A stretch of DNA of 64,000 nucleotides from Otis tarda (GCA_026413225.1 CM048554.1:88515963-88579962); one strand, 5' to 3'. Counted from the stretch's first letter, positions 1-14,130 are shown. Made by a program: numbers and translations. Notes: generated by a model from the sequence alone, not told the origin.

Positions 1-1770
1 CTGGGTTACCTGTGACAACAGAAAATATTCATCTCGTGCACTTAGTCTGAAATAGTTGTTTACATGACTTTGTAGTCCAAAAAAGAGAAAAGGATACCTC
101 CTAGAGTCCCACTCAATCTTTCTCTGTAGTCTGTGGAGGGTGCCCAGAGGACTAATTTTGAGTAGAGATGTAGCATTTAAACACAGTGAAACAGTATGCT
201 ACCCGTGAGTAATCTGATAATCTATGTCACTGGTGTCAGCACGATTTAGTGCCCTCCGCTCTCAGGTCAAATCTTTGTAGTTCATTAGGCTGGCCAGTCT
301 CCCCGTCACTACACTGATGCAATAGGGAGAATCTTCCTGAGCTGACAATGCGGGTACTGCTGTAGATGTGGAAGGATCTGTTTCAATGCAGTCATCTTTC
401 AGCTTGAGGACCACGCAGGTAGGAGCAGCTGTGGGTCAAGGCAAAGCACCTACCCAGGATGAAACTGGGACAGAAGGAAAACATAGATGTCAGGCATCTT
501 ATGTGTCAGCAACTACAAGCCAAGTAGCCATTTAGTAGCTTGCTCATCGAAGGAAAGATTCACGTCTTTTTTGAATTGCTATAATTAGGAAGATGCTTAA
601 AAATACAATTTTAAGATATGCTAATCTGTGTGGAAAGCTGCTTTTATTTTTAATTGCTCACTAAACAAACTTCAAGTCTACACATTCTTTGCAGTAGCTC
701 TGCAGAAATGTGCCTTCTACCATTTCTTTCTGCTTGTCTTCTTTTTTGTTGCATTATCTTAGGCTGTTTCTTTGCATTTCATTTATACTGTTGGAGTACT
801 GGAAGTGAAGACCATAGTATTGAGATTGGCCTCTGCCTTCCTCTAAGCAACTATGTATGATAGTATTTAAAATATTTATGTTAACTATTTATCATGCTAC
901 TGGAGATAAATTTGTTGCTTAGTCCTGTCAGAAGCCCAGAATACAGTAGTTGGTAATGTGTTTAGTCTTTGAAAGGCAACAATAAAATCTGTTAAGCATA
1001 CCAGCTGTATCAAATCCCCTCAGGATTTCAGGGCTTACTAACCTGTATTTGGTTAAGAACTTATTTTAGACAGATGGAATTTTTGGCAGTCACTGAAATT
1101 CCTCTTCTACCTACATGGAAATCATGACTGACTCCCAAATAATACCTGATTTTGCGAATGTAAATATTGCATATTGGAGACTGCATACTTGGAGACTGTA
1201 CTTTATTCATAAAGTTATTACAGTTAGACATTGGCATTTTATTTGGAATCATTCTGGTTAGCAATATATTTCGTGTCAGCTGATATTAAGCCCATCTAAA
1301 TCCCCTTCATAAATAGAGATTCCACGTTAGTTATTCCACTGATAGCATCGCAGGTATCCTTGATTAGGTTTATACCAGTACTGACTCACAGCATCTAGTA
1401 TAGAAATGAATTAATTTCTTAAGTAGAATTTCAGATATGGTCTAGTAACACTTAGTGACATCTTTATTTTTAAAAAATCACTATTATGCATTAAATTTTT
1501 AATTCCTGTGGCTATGAATTATTTATTTATTAAATATTTATAAATATTTAATGTAATTTTTATAAATTATTTATTATCTAAATATACAACTGCATATTGA
1601 TACATTTGTAGGAGATAGATGATATTGAGAAAGGCAGTAATTAACAAGATTAATTTTGTTACTGTGATTCATCCAGTGGTTTTGAGCTCTGAAGAGGCCC
1701 GGAACCAGTGTTTTTAATTTATAGTATAGGTAATCTGTGTTGAAAATTGAAGTCTGTTGTAAGAACATGG

Positions 1771-1842
1771 AATCATAGAATGGTTAGAGTTGGAAGGGAG
1801 CTTCAAAGGTCATCTAGTCCAACCCCCACGCTGAACAAGTTT
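1771..1842 (-). mobile_element. CR1 LINE 3'-end fragment
   Basis: The segment begins AATCATAGAATGGTTAGAG, then TTGGAAGGGA and CATCTAGTCCAACCCCC. This is the reverse complement of the typical avian CR1 3' terminus, so the element lies antisense to ME1. Only about 70 bases are recognisable, so it is a short, 5'-truncated copy. The inner boundary is approximate. Confidence 0.88.
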
Positions 1843-2259
1843 GAAAGCAATGTTGTAAACTGCTGCTGTCTCTTTCCAAAATGGTTCCCTTAACCATGGT
1901 TCCTAACTAGGCATCTTTGAGGGTCAATACATCCCAAGGGAGTTTTAAACTAATAAAAATGGCTTAGAAACAAACAAACAAAAAACCCCAACAAACCCTC
2001 AATATTTGTTCAACTTATTTGGCTGTATAGTTTAAGCTGAGGTTCATGCTGCTGTTTGATCCTGTCTGCTAGCAGCAACTGGGAGAACTGGGACAGATCT
2101 CTCCACACTGGTGTGATGCCTCTGCTAGGGGATTGAGTCAGGGGAGGCACAGATCACAACCAATGTTTGTTAGTAAGTCTCTTATTAATTTAGCTGTTAC
2201 GACTAACAGAATCAAGCTGTTACTATTAATAGCAGATAACTATGCCCACTGAGTCAGCT

Positions 2260-2850
2260 TGCAGTTTGCTCATGTGCATGTTTGTTGTAGCTCCCTGGTG
2301 GGAGCAGCAGCGGAGAGGGTAGCCTCCCTCTTTGCTGGGTAGCAGAGGCTTGTACTGATGTGCCTTCCAGCTGGGTGTTCAGAAAGTCCCTCAGGGCCCT
2401 TTGTTCCATCAGGTATCTCTCCACAGTCCTTGTCTGCACGCAGCAGCCACCTCCCTTCTGGATGTGGTCTGAGTTGTGCAACTTGTGTGCTGAGGGCTCG
2501 TGTGGAGCTGGTGACTCTGAGTGTGATGAGTTTAACTGTTCTCATGGAGTGAGCAGCACAACCAGTCTCTGGAGCTCTGGAGATCTTCGGGGACTTCACA
2601 CACCGCCTATTGGCGTGCACAGTGTCACCTCTTGTGTTCTGGAAACTGTTTCTCCATCCTTGGACGTGGGGACTTGTGGAGCATGTTCACACCACCTCAT
2701 ACCTGCTAAACTGCAGAACTGTTATTCTCAAATGAAAACTGAGAGGCTAGGCATCTCTGCAGATCTTACTTTAACACAGCTCTCCCTGAGCATCTCAATA
2801 ATTTCAGCTGGAGGTGCTGTAAGAGTTACAGGTCTGTGAATTTGGGAGAT
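2260..2850. other. G+C-richer intronic patch, unexplained
   Basis: This patch is clearly richer in G and C than the flanking AT-rich intron. It supports overlapping open frames on both strands, including 159 codons on plus at 2360-2839 and 116 codons on minus at 2270-2620. The predicted peptides are rich in Ser, Cys and Leu and match no family I recognise. A phrase near 2655-2680 (CTCCATCCTTGGA) faintly recalls CR1 but is too short to call. It may be an old LTR or other repeat remnant, or simply a local compositional shift. Confidence 0.35.
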
Positions 2851-5800
2851 GAGGTGCTGGACATTTCTATTCCCTTATGTAAATAAGCTTTGTAAATAAT
2901 TTTATGCCTTTAAAATTACATGAAATCTGCTTTTAAGACAACAAGCTCTGATTGAAAACATACAAGTGCAGCTCTAGCAATTTTTTTGGTTGCTTTGAAA
3001 TTAAAGATTCCTGTAATAATACAAAGGATTCAAAGTAAGAGGATTTTTAATGGGACAGGTGGACTGAGGAGTCAAAAGGACCATCAGCAGCCCGCATATA
3101 GGCAACTACTGTTCCTCGAGACACAGAGGAGCGTTGTGCCTGGCTTTCATCTGTTGCTGTGCAAGTCTCCTATGCAGCTGATTTGTAGTTGATATCATTG
3201 CCATAATGAGCTATGCCATGTTGATTTTTCCAATACTTCCGAGCCTCCTCGTTGACAGTAGGTGCTTATGTGTGCAAGTCTGAATTTAGTCTACAGTCAA
3301 TAATAGTCATTGGAGCAATTTGGATTCCTGACTGCAAGGTGTCCGTTCTAGGGTGAGCTGGCTCTTTCTTCAGGCTTTTTATTTTAATTAGTTCTATATA
3401 TCCTGTAATTGTCATGGGAGAATAGGTACCTAGATTGTATATGGATACCTAAATTTAGTGTCTGACTAGACTCAGTCCCATCCTACGTTATACCACAGCA
3501 TGCAATATATTTTTATATATTATTATCTTGGTGACTTGTTTTACTGTTCAGCTTGTTATTGTCTGCTGGTTGTGTAATGCAGCCTTCACAAACTTAAGGT
3601 GAGGCGACATTATGCAATGCAAAAAGATTTTATTGTGTATACGTACAACAAAACAAATATATAAAAAAAGTTTCTTTAAATAGATTTGCTTGCTTACTTT
3701 CGAATAATTGTTTACAGTAGGTTAAAGGAAGACTGCTAAAATAAGAATACTGTGTGATGTGTCATGTCTAATGTGCTGATCTGAATCACGCTTGTATGCA
3801 ATCGCAGTATCAGCTCACTGCACGGCTGCCAAGCTGCCCACACGTTCCCATGACGAATTTGCCAGGAGAAGCCTCATCCCCTTCTGGCCATCTGCATTTG
3901 TTTGGAGTCATAAGTCCCTGGGTGTGTTTATTAGCTACTGTATTTATTTGTGCTTTATTTGTTGGAAGCTGGCTTTGACTTTTGTTTCAGTTTTCCCTGT
4001 TGACTTGTCTTTTCAAGTTCGCTTTTGAAAATCCTATGGATTTAGAATTGGGCTGTGTGTATACTTCGGGTGTCTTGGCTTTTCCTGAAAACGATAAAAA
4101 AATCGTGGATTCAACATGCTGCAGCAGAACTATCACAACTCTAGAAAAACAACTTTGAAACCATAAATGCCAAATGTCAGGATATACTTTTCAACTTAAA
4201 TAGTTATCAAAAGGCTGTGCTTAAAAAATGTGCATAAAACAAAACTGGTGCCTTTTGGCATTTTATAGCTCAAACTAGGACAGTTCCTTCTTTTCTTGTA
4301 TGGTCAGTGCTGTGCCCATGAACTATAGCAGTATTTTTTTTTTTTTTTTCATTTACTTTCAGCATACCTTGCAGTCTTACAAGTCCTGATGCATGCCTCT
4401 GCTTATCAAGAGATAAGGGCTTATCAAGAAGAGCACAAGTGCTTTATCTAAACTGGGTTCTGTTTACACTTCACCGTTCTCCTTTTCTGGCTTTCTCCTT
4501 CCTCTTCCCAGCCAGGGTTGTTGCCTGTATGTGGCTGGCTTTTCAAACTCCAGTGCAGGCTCTTGGTAGCAGAATTCACTGCTGCTTTAGGGATCTCAGC
4601 TGTAGGGCAAGGTACCTGTATGCTAGGTACTGTATAAAGACAACAAAACCACAGTTCCTCCGCCAAAGGAGTGAATGGATTGTTAGTCACCAGTTTGTAT
4701 ACTGATTTGTAAACCTTAATCCAAAATGCATGATGCAGAGCTAACCAATGTGCCTCACCGAAAGCCCAGGTGGGGATCTGAGCATAGTTTTGGGGGAAAG
4801 TAACTGCACTTTTTGAAAGAGAGCAGTTCTGTCTCACCAGTGACTTTTCTACACGCAGTCTATATAATAATACCTTTAGAAAATATTTGCATTACAAATG
4901 GTTACCAATCTTTTTTGCTTCTGAAAATTCATTGAGCTTTTTTTTCATGGGTTGCCAAACGGTTGCCACAGAAAGTTTGTATTTTCATGTTTCATTTCTT
5001 AACTCTGTGCTACACATCTTCAAACTGTGGTAACTGTCTAATCGTGATCATACCCTTTCCTCTTACCAACTTGTAATTGCATTTTTAACCTTTCTTCCAT
5101 TTCTTCGTGTATACCATTTAAAAGACTTATTTTTTTTTTTTCTCTAAAACTTCAATAATCCCAGTTTTCTTTAATCAAAATTGGATGCTGCTATTCAAGC
5201 CCTTGTTTTGCATATAGTTTTTACAACAAACCATTCTTAAAAGGAAACTTGGAGCTCTGAGTTAATGTAAATTGACAATTAGCAGGGCTATTTTTTTTTT
5301 TCTCAGGTCCAAAAGAAGACTCCTGATGACAGAGAACTGTGTGAATTTGCACCAATAAAAATATTACTTTCTCCCCTTAGCTACAGGGGTACTTTGTCTG
5401 ACGAGTCTGACCTAAAGCGCTGGTTGCAGAAGAGATGTTCATCTAGATAGCTGCATTAGTTGCTTCTGCTTTTAATATTTTTTGGCAGTCATGACAAGAA
5501 TGGGTAGAGAAACTAGCACTAACATCTTTAGCCATATGTGGTGCTCTAACCCCAGTGCCTTGCCATGAACCACATTTGCTTTCAGCACAATTATTCTGCA
5601 GCGTGTTCTCAGATTAGTTATTCTAACTATTTCCTGGGGTATTGTGCCTTGAAATGAGTGTTGGACATGGAACATTTAGAATATTTATCTGGTTTGTCTG
5701 AAGTAATATTTGGATAATAAAAATGCAAAATGGAGGGGAAATACTTGTAACACTTTATTTTTGCCTGTGCATAACATGATTTTTTTAAAGAATATGACTT

Positions 5801-6432
5801 ACAAAAAAAATCTGAAAGAGATTTGCAGATCATTAAACTCTTATATGTAGCTTAAAACACTTGAAAATTCATGTGTGCCATATTTCTATAGAAGTTTGAT
5901 ACAAATTTGAACATGTAAAATTTTGCAGGTTTCTGTTTGGGTTTGGTTTTTTTTTAATATTCTGATCTTAATGGGGCTTATGATATTTTGGGTGCCTGAA
6001 ACTCTTTTCATGTAGATCATAAGTAGCAGGACTATACTTATGTTTTGTTGCTTCCTCAGCCTAAGAAGTTTTGCTTAAAATAAAACAAAAGAAAATTGTG
6101 TTATTAATTTTGACTTGGATTACTCCTTAACAGTACTAGAGTACGATGAGAAGGCAAAAGCTCAGCTAGCAAAAGAATTGCTTGCAAACTGTTATGCTTA
6201 CCAAAGATCATGTTTTCCTAAGGACTGCATCTAGTTCTGCAGTTGAATTTCTCCTGGAGACAATCTTGTGCATAGAGTGGCGTGAGCAGTATGGGATGAT
6301 GTGTGGCTGGCAACTAGTAGTGATGCCACTGATTTTTCATCCGAGACATCCTGGGAAAAAAACCTCGTTCTCCAGGAACTGGAGAATGTTTTTAGTCTTT
6401 CAGCCAAAAGCATTCATCTTGTTTGCATTTCC

Positions 6433-6451
6433 TTTTTTTTTTTTTTTTTTT
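6433..6451. repeat. Poly-T run (19 nt)
   Basis: An uninterrupted run of 19 T inside intron 1. It is a simple mononucleotide repeat and probably length-variable. A shorter 16-T run lies at 4334-4349. Confidence 0.95.
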
Positions 6452-9400
6452 GAGAATATGGCATTGCAGGGTTCTGTAAGTCCATTTGTTCAAAGAATGA
6501 TTTAGATCTTGAGCAGACTTGTATTTCAGGCAGCTGTGGGATTTTTTCCGAGCTTTATCTGGCAGAGCGCTCCTCCGCCTCTTTTACTTCACTCAGGGTT
6601 ACCAACTGCTGCGGAGGGAGGCTGCGAGAGGTGGCGTAGAGCCAGCCATCCTCCTTCTAGCCATGGCAGCAGATGTTGTGCATATCTGAGTCCCTCCAAT
6701 TTGGGTGGTTCTTTCACAATATCGTTGAAACTGGTTCACTGCACTTTTATGATTTAGATATACAGAATGAGTTTTTTAACTGAGATTTTTTTTTTTTTAC
6801 TTTTTGATGGACTCTGAGACAATGATGAACCTGTCTGTTGTCCCCAAAATACTTTAGAGACTGTGATTTTTTCCTTAGTAATATCTTAGATGAGCAATCC
6901 GGAGATTTCTTTTGTGTAGAATAGTTGGTACTTCTAGATATACTTCCTTGCTACAGTTTTTTACCTTCCTCTTCATTTCTTCCTTCCCCCCTCCACAAAT
7001 CCAGTCAGCTCAAATATACATGCAGGTACTTGAGTTTGGATATTGGTGTTGATGGTTGTCTCCTGAGTGCTGGGGATGACCTGAAGTCTTTGTGAAGGCT
7101 TTGATCTTCTGCCAGAGGCTAAGGAAAGAGTCACTAAGTCAGAGAACCTTGGATGTGGACATGGTTTCCTCTTCTAAGCCAGCCTCATTCTCCATGCTGT
7201 GGAGCCAATGGCTTTGTGGCATTCCTGCAATGAGGCCAATGGAAGAAAATAAGCTTTTTTTTCTAAATGAATAGGAGTTTCTAAAAATTGAAATTTTGAC
7301 CTACTGGAACAAAAGAGGGTTAGGTCTTGAAAGAAATTGGAGGAGGTTCCTTGCAATGAACACTGTTTGGAGATGATTCTGGCTACCCTTTAGTGAGGCT
7401 GAACCTCATTAGCGCATAGACAGGATGCACACATTACTTCAGTGCACTCTCTTTTTCTAGGGAACTTTATATAAATTCAGCAATTAGATGAGCTTCAGAT
7501 ATGCTATCTGAACAAAAACTATGTCAATGCAATCTAATTTGTATTAAGAGAGAAGACTTGTCTCTGCTGTGAACAGAGGCTTAGACAGCTCTTGAAATAT
7601 TTTGAGTGTGCTCTCTGTCTTCTCAAGCACTGCTTGAGAATGCAGTCAAACGCCAGTGCAAAAAGTTGTCTGATGCAAGATGATGATGTGCTGTTTATTC
7701 TGTTTTATGGCTTTTCAGTACTGCAACTGAATGAGATGTATATGTAATCGCGCTAGAACAACCTTGTAGCTGAGGGGTTTGGGGGGAAAAGAGAGAGGCT
7801 GGGCAGAGGACCTGTAGTTAAGAGCTGAGTTGATAAACCAATAGAGGTTAAATATTGAAAGAATACTGAGCAATGTGCAGCAATAGAAATCACTGCTACA
7901 ATTACAAAACTTGGCAACCTTACAAATGGAGAGATTAATTCAGAATTAAATGTATTTGAGCTGAAAATGAAAACAAAAACAAGACTTGGAGAGCTTTTTG
8001 TACAATTGATAATATAAGAAGGCATTTGTGTCAAAGGAGCAATAAAAAGCCCCAACCCAAGAGTTCCACCAAAAGGTTTGTGAGAAAGGAAGATAATGAG
8101 GTGGCTGAAGAAAAATTTAGTTTTACCAAAACCAGAGCATATACAGAAGCATATGAAACACAACCCTTGAAGAACTGCAGACTTTTACGTGGGAGGCTTA
8201 ATAACTGTACTTTTAATCTCTATGATGTATATGTTATGTTTGGAAGGCATAAAGCAGTGAGTAAATCAAAACAAATTAGGCAAGGTTTATGATTGCAGTC
8301 TCTTGCCCTTGTGCTGCTTTTAGATTGTCACACTTGTTCTTCTTGGACAATTTATTTGTAGCACAGAGTGCAAAATTAAAATGTCCACGTCTTTTATTAT
8401 AGTTGGGGTGCACTTTAGATGATGGAAATCTGTCCCGTCCAGGTGCGCTCAAAATGTGGCTGTCAGGAAGAGAAAGGAGTGTGTAACCAAGCTGGACCTA
8501 GAGCCCTCTCTGCTGGATGGCTGGGAAACAACACTGCAAACGGGGAAAAAAAAAAAAGAATTCCGGTGTAGGAGAGAAAATCTGATAAGCTAGTGCAAGA
8601 AATCTAGACATAAACCGTAAAACTTATGTAGCTGTGCTCTTACTGTTATAAGCAGATGAAATAGCATACATTTGTTGCATAAAATGGCTTTCTCTTATTA
8701 AATCATCAAGCAATGTTTTAATGATAATTATTTTCTTTTGAGCATATATGGTATCTGGGGGGAAATAAGAAACTAACATTCTGTCTTAGCAATTTGAAAA
8801 ATTCATAATATCTGTGCCAAAGAAAAGCATGCAAGTAAAGAATTTTAAAACCGTGTATAGCATAAGAGGTGTAGTGGAGTGCTGTGTTTTTGTAATGCCC
8901 AAAACAAATTAACACTTACTGTAGAAGCTGTAGCAATATGTGGAAAATATGCTATTCCAAGACAAAGTACTTCTTAAAAAAGGCACTTGCCAAAGTAGAT
9001 CAACTTTTCATGTGTCTGTTTTAAAATAAAACATATTTTCCAGTAAGAGGGAAAACCCTGTCATAGTAATTAAAATCCATATCTTATTCCTAAAGTGAAG
9101 GCAAACACAGACTTTTTTTTTCTTTCAGAAAATTTGACTAATAGGAACAGGGGAGATGCAGAGTGTAATTGGATTGGCACTTTATTGCCAACACTGAGAG
9201 ATCCACTAAAACTAAGCAGCTCCCTGAAGTCCAACTATTTGGAATGGATGCTGAAGTGTCTGTGTGTGTGAGCGCACGTGCACAGCTTTTACGTGTTTTT
9301 TAAAAGTCTACTGGAGATAAGAGGGGTCAACTTTGAATAAACTCATGAGGAGTGTTGACTCTCTGTTCTTCCATGGTCTTTCAAAATGTGATAGCAGCTG

Positions 9401-11572
9401 AAGGCACTGATGACACATCTAGCCACAGAAAATTCATCCAGGGACAGGAAAAACAGGCTTTGTGTATGCTTTTGGAAATGTTTGAAATCTTGTGTCCATG
9501 GAAAACCATAGCAAAACAGTTATTGAGCTTTATTAAGCTTGATTTCCCTCCTTTTATTTGTGTGGGAGAAGCATGTTCTGGAAAAGTTTGATGTTCTGTA
9601 GTATTCATTATGAAATTTCTCTTTTCCTTTTTTTTTAGGTCATGATTTCAGTTAAGGGTAATATCTTGATTAATGACATTTTAGTGCAGATAGAGTGGTG
9701 AGGTTGCCTTTTTTTCCCTGCTTTTTTCCAAGCAACAATGATGTAACCACTTGAAAATTATTTTTATATTAAAATGGTGTAAGAAGTGCATAGTAGTAAA
9801 AGGCAGGAAGATTTTATAGTATATTTTTTTTTCTGCAACAATAAGCCATGCAAGGTAAATATTTCTGAAAAAAAAAAAAATGAAGCCTGTCCATGTAATC
9901 AAACTACTGGTATGAATTTATCACTCACTAGGTGTTGTGCGAAGGGCAGTAATGGCATTGTGTAAAGGACTGTGAATTTGTTCTCTTGAAAAGGCAGGAG
10001 TAGTGCAAATGTACACTGAAAAATGCCTTTTGTATTTGTGCTCTTGCTTTACCTGTTTTTTCCCATCATTTATTGACCCAGCTAATTCCAATGGTAGCAT
10101 GAACGAAGAAATTTTAAAAGTGTATTTATAGAGGTTGTTGTGAAGGTATCTTAGTAGCATTTGTTTTCCACAGGAGAGAAAATGCAGAAATATTGCATTG
10201 ACATTTTTCGTCTTTCATAACTCCTAAGGTGTTTTCTCAAATTTCTTTTTCATAAGAAACTAAATATTTTCTATATCATTTTATGATAGGCATAGAATAG
10301 TAGACAACTGTCTAACAGCTTGTTTATGTGTATGTAAATACACACACATATATTCTTGGTGGATTAATAAGTGCTATCTAACTTCCAAAACATTAACTTT
10401 GAATATGTTTAAGCTACATGATAAGCATATTCCAAAGGTTATAGACCTTTTTGGTGTAAACCTAAGAGAGACCTCAAAGATACTTGCAGATGTGCCAGTA
10501 CCGATTCCAGAATGGAAGCAGTGCAGGCGTGATGCTAAAGGAGAGCTCCAACACATCTGTGGAGCCACCAACCAGTGGCTATAGTGCGAAACAAATGCAT
10601 GGATTTCATAGGTCCTATATGGAAGAAATTCCTCTGACATTCCTTTTTATCCCCTACAATTATCAAAGGTCTGATCCTGTCCGTCAGTCCTGTCTGGCTG
10701 TAGCTACCACAGCAAAGCAAAACTTCAGCAGACAGAGTGCTTGATTCTGGTGTGCTAAACCCACAGTCGTGTTTCTGCTGTAGAGCCATCCTCTTTCTTA
10801 CAATAGATTGGGTAATTTCTGGAGATGTTTTAGACAGACAGACTTCATTAAACAGCAGGTATTTGGCAGTCTCTGCCAATCCAGAAGCTGGATTTAAGTG
10901 TTAAGCATTCTGTGACTGTCCACGTGACATACTAAATACTGTTAATGTCTTTTCTGGATGCAATAAGGAAATCCAGTAAGTCTGTACAGACTTTTCATAC
11001 TGTAACTGACTGTGAATTTGAAAAAACAAAGTAAGTTTGCATTGAACTCACTACGGCCATGTTTATACTGACTGACTTCACTAGGTGCTGGAGCAAGCTT
11101 TTGACTATAAAATGATAGCGATGACCTTATCATACCACAGAGTTCTCTTAAAAATTCACATGAACATCTGAGATAACCAAGATTTTGAAAAATTTCCAGA
11201 TATTAAAAGCAAAATGCTTACACTGAAAATGAACATTATCCATACTTTGTGTTTAGAAGACAGCCAAACAAATGAGTGAGTGAGAATATACTGTTGCTGT
11301 CTTCAGCTGTAATTTTGCAGGTGTCTTACAGTGTCAGAAGACCTTAGCTCGTACTCTGCTAGGATGGAGTTGCTGTACTGTAGAGGCCTCTTCCCTTATG
11401 ACTGAATAAAAAGCTTTTTTTTTCAAAATCATTGCATAATTACTGATTCTGTTTAATACTAAATAGTTTTTCTCATGCTGACTTTATCTGTGCTATATTT
11501 TGCTGCAGAATTTTCTGAAAAGGAATCTCTCTCATATACATGTATACATGTTTTTTATTTTTCTTTCTTCAG

Positions 11573-11706
11573 GGCATGGCTTTTACCTTGGAGGAGAGGC
11601 AACAGTTGAATATTCACGGATTATTGCCACCTTGCTTTCTTGGACAAGATGCCCAGGTTTATAGTATTCTTAAAAATTTTGAAAGGCTGACATCTGACCT
11701 AGATAG
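11573..11706 (+). CDS. ME1: ME1 exon 2: N-terminal part of cytosolic NADP-malic enzyme
   Basis: This exon encodes 44 codons plus two bases of an Arg codon, beginning GMAFTLEERQQLNIHGLLPP. In avian numbering it covers about residues 16-60. Malic enzyme oxidatively decarboxylates L-malate to pyruvate and CO2 while making NADPH in the cytosol, which supplies reducing power for fatty-acid synthesis. The segment belongs to the N-terminal helical region. NIHGLLPPCF and the absence of ME2-type wording (LGLQGLLPPK) point to ME1. ME3 would be expected to read HGLIPPCFLSQDVQ rather than the HGLLPPCFLGQDAQ seen here. The acceptor is TTCTTCAG and the donor is AG|GTAAAG. The exon ends in phase 2, which fits exon 3 exactly. 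No stop or frameshift is present. The call is very secure; the number 'exon 2' is inferred from family gene structure. Confidence 0.97.
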
Positions 11707-13987
11707 GTAAAGTATGGCTATGAATTTTTATCTTAGTTATAAACCATGAGTCTTTTTTATTTTTTTTAATTTTTTTTTTTTAGTGATAGTACAGATGAAA
11801 TTTTGTGGGTTTTTTTTCGAGCTCTGGTGATTGATGATTGGGGACCATTAGGCTAAATATATACTTTTGCTAGAATGATTTCTTCAAAAAATCAGTTCCT
11901 AATTTTAAATTGTAATATTTCAGTGCTAATCACATGACCTTATTATTTCAATAACCAAATGACACAAAGGTCGTCAGAAGCAAATGAGCTCATGTGAAAC
12001 AAAAAGTCAATAATATCTTTACATGTGTATAGATACATATCCATTACAAAAAAAAAATATATAAAATCTTTTAAAATTAACATGCAATATAATGTTGTTG
12101 TGTTTGATTTTTTTTTAAAGAAAAAAAAACTGTGAGGGCTTTACACATTTATGAATACTCAAATGTTTGGGTTTTTTTTTTCCCACTGAGTGTTTTATAG
12201 GCCCTAGAACAAAACACTATTCCGTTATCTTTTTCCCCTGTGCCTTGCTTTTCTCTGTGGATTTTCTTCTTATCTATATGTAATACATGGCTTTTAGATA
12301 CCTGTCTGTTAGTGGCAAGGCTTTTTTTTTATAATTTAAAGTTTCCACGACCTTTGTTTTTTATGCAGGCAGAATAGGATGAGCTTTTCCTTGGAAGCGA
12401 AGAGCTCATGATTATGGTATCTTTTCTGGGTTCTCTGTCCTCCAGTGCTCTCAGGAAGGGCATGATCAATTATCACAGAGTAGCAGCTTCCCAGGCTAGA
12501 ATGTTTTAGTCTGAGTCTCTGCACATAGCAAAGCGTAAAATTTTATGGAAACTCTTGCTTCAACCACTGACGTTACCATAAGAGAAAACTTTCTCTGTTG
12601 TCCTATCCCCATCTCCTCCTTGACTCTGCCTTGAAGTAGATGCAACTCGCTCTTTCATATGTTTCAGGATATTTAAGACTTTAAGACTGTTTCAATTGTT
12701 TCTGCTTGAATTGCTGGAATTTCTATTCACCTGTAACTTAAAAGTAGGAAGAGAAAAGGCCTTTTACCCCGTTGTTTAATGTGTTTCTTAACAAGCAAAG
12801 AAATTTTTCTCATACTTCAGATCATAGGAGAAGAGCACTTGTATTTCTCAAAACAACACAGATTGAAAGTTACAGGTCTACCTATGTGAAATCCAAGAGG
12901 AGGGTAGCAGTATTTCCAAATCTTAATTCTTAATTTTTTTTTAGAAAAAAAAATTGTTGATATTTACATGACTCTTTGCCAAAATGAAAAATTTCTGCAG
13001 GAAATAAAGAGTATTAAATGTTTCAGTGCTGTGCCATTTGAACCACAATAAAACACCATATATTTAAGTTTTGATTGCAATGGGAGTGGTCAAATAAAAA
13101 TAGATATGAGTATTGTGGGAACACTTTGCAGAAAAATTACTTTATCATGTTAAAAGAAAGAAAAGAAAAATCTGTCTGTCTTGGGGGTGGGGGAGGAAAG
13201 GAACTTTTTTTTCTTAAAGTACACTTAGTCCAAACATGATAGACACAAATAATACACAAGTATAAATAAATATAGATATGTTTACAAATAAATGTAAATA
13301 AAAGGTTTTTCAGATGCAATTTACTTCAGATATTTTTTCCCCAAATCTGTCCCTGTTAAGATTAATGTCTGTATAGAATTACTTAAACAAAAACTCAATA
13401 TAGTTATTTCCCACCTATGAGTCTTCTTTTGCATTTTCTCTTTTCCCAAATAAATAGTTGGGTATGGAAGGAAAAAATTTGTTTCCTGCTCCTGTGACCA
13501 GACATTCTTAAAACAGAGGCACAAACATTACAATATTACATCTATGTGTCTTGAGCATTAGACTGTAGCTTGCCATTTTATACCATAAACCCAGTTTTTA
13601 GTATAATGCCATTTTTAGTATAAAGATTATACTGTACTGTGCAGCTTTGTGGTACAAGTTTGTTGTTTATAGGATTTTATCTACTTACTTTAGCTGAGAA
13701 TACTTATAGTAAGTCTTTGGTTCATAGAAGTAACTTAAAAGTATTAAAAATTAGGCTTTTTTCTCACTAACCTGATCACTAGTCAAAATGTTTCAATTAA
13801 GAATTTAGTAACTAACATAAGAAAAAAAAAATAAAAGCTGTATTTATTTCCCAGTCTTATTCTGTGCTCTGTGGCAGTGGTATTTTCTCAGCTGTAATTT
13901 TTGTTCTAGGTATTCGTATCTTCTCCTTCCCCTCGTAATCTGAATAAACAGTGTGGCTCCATTTACAAAGCTGGATAAGCTGGGCTG

Positions 13988-14130
13988 GAGTCTCCATCCT
14001 TGGAGATATTAAAGATTTGTATGAACATGGTCCTGGGCAACCTGCTCTAGTTGACTCTGTTTTGAGCATGGGATTAAATGAGATGATCTGTGGAGGTCCC
14101 TTCCAACCTCAGCTAGTCTACAATTTCATA
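13988..14130 (+). mobile_element. Diverged CR1 LINE 3' fragment
   Basis: The segment carries GTCTCCATCCTTGGAGATAT, then GGTCCTGGGCAACCTGCTCTAG and GAGGTCCCTTCCAACCTCAG in the order expected for the CR1 3' end, in the same direction as ME1. It is visibly more diverged than the copies in intron 5: the terminal ATTCTATG-type repeats are lost and the region around the usual 'GGTTGGACTAGATGATCT' is altered. It probably belongs to an older CR1 subfamily. Edges are approximate. Confidence 0.85.

Larger units (their letters stand above)
1..11572 (+). other. ME1: ME1 intron 1, 3' part
   Basis: This is noncoding sequence upstream of the first visible exon. It ends in a good acceptor: a pyrimidine-rich tract followed by TTCTTCAG at 11565-11572. 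Exon 1, which carries the start codon and about 15 codons in avian ME1, is not in the window, so the promoter is not here either. The stretch is AT-rich. It holds one CR1 3'-end fragment (1771-1842), a G+C-richer patch (about 2260-2850), and T runs at 4334-4349 and 6433-6451. Open frames at 2360-2839 and 7753-8163 show no recognisable domain. I see no other gene in it. Confidence 0.85.

Noticed and set aside
2360-2839. 159-codon open frame on plus as a possible gene
   Set aside because: No recognisable domain, overlapping open frames on the other strand, random-looking composition and an intronic location in a G+C-richer patch. More likely chance.
7753-8163. 136-codon minus-strand frame with hydrophobic stretches
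   Set aside because: The hydrophobic residues come from T-rich antisense of A-rich intron. No start context, splice structure or family resemblance supports a gene.
10370-10880. Several overlapping frames of 61-114 codons on both strands
   Set aside because: None has recognisable protein content; overlap on both strands argues for chance low stop density.
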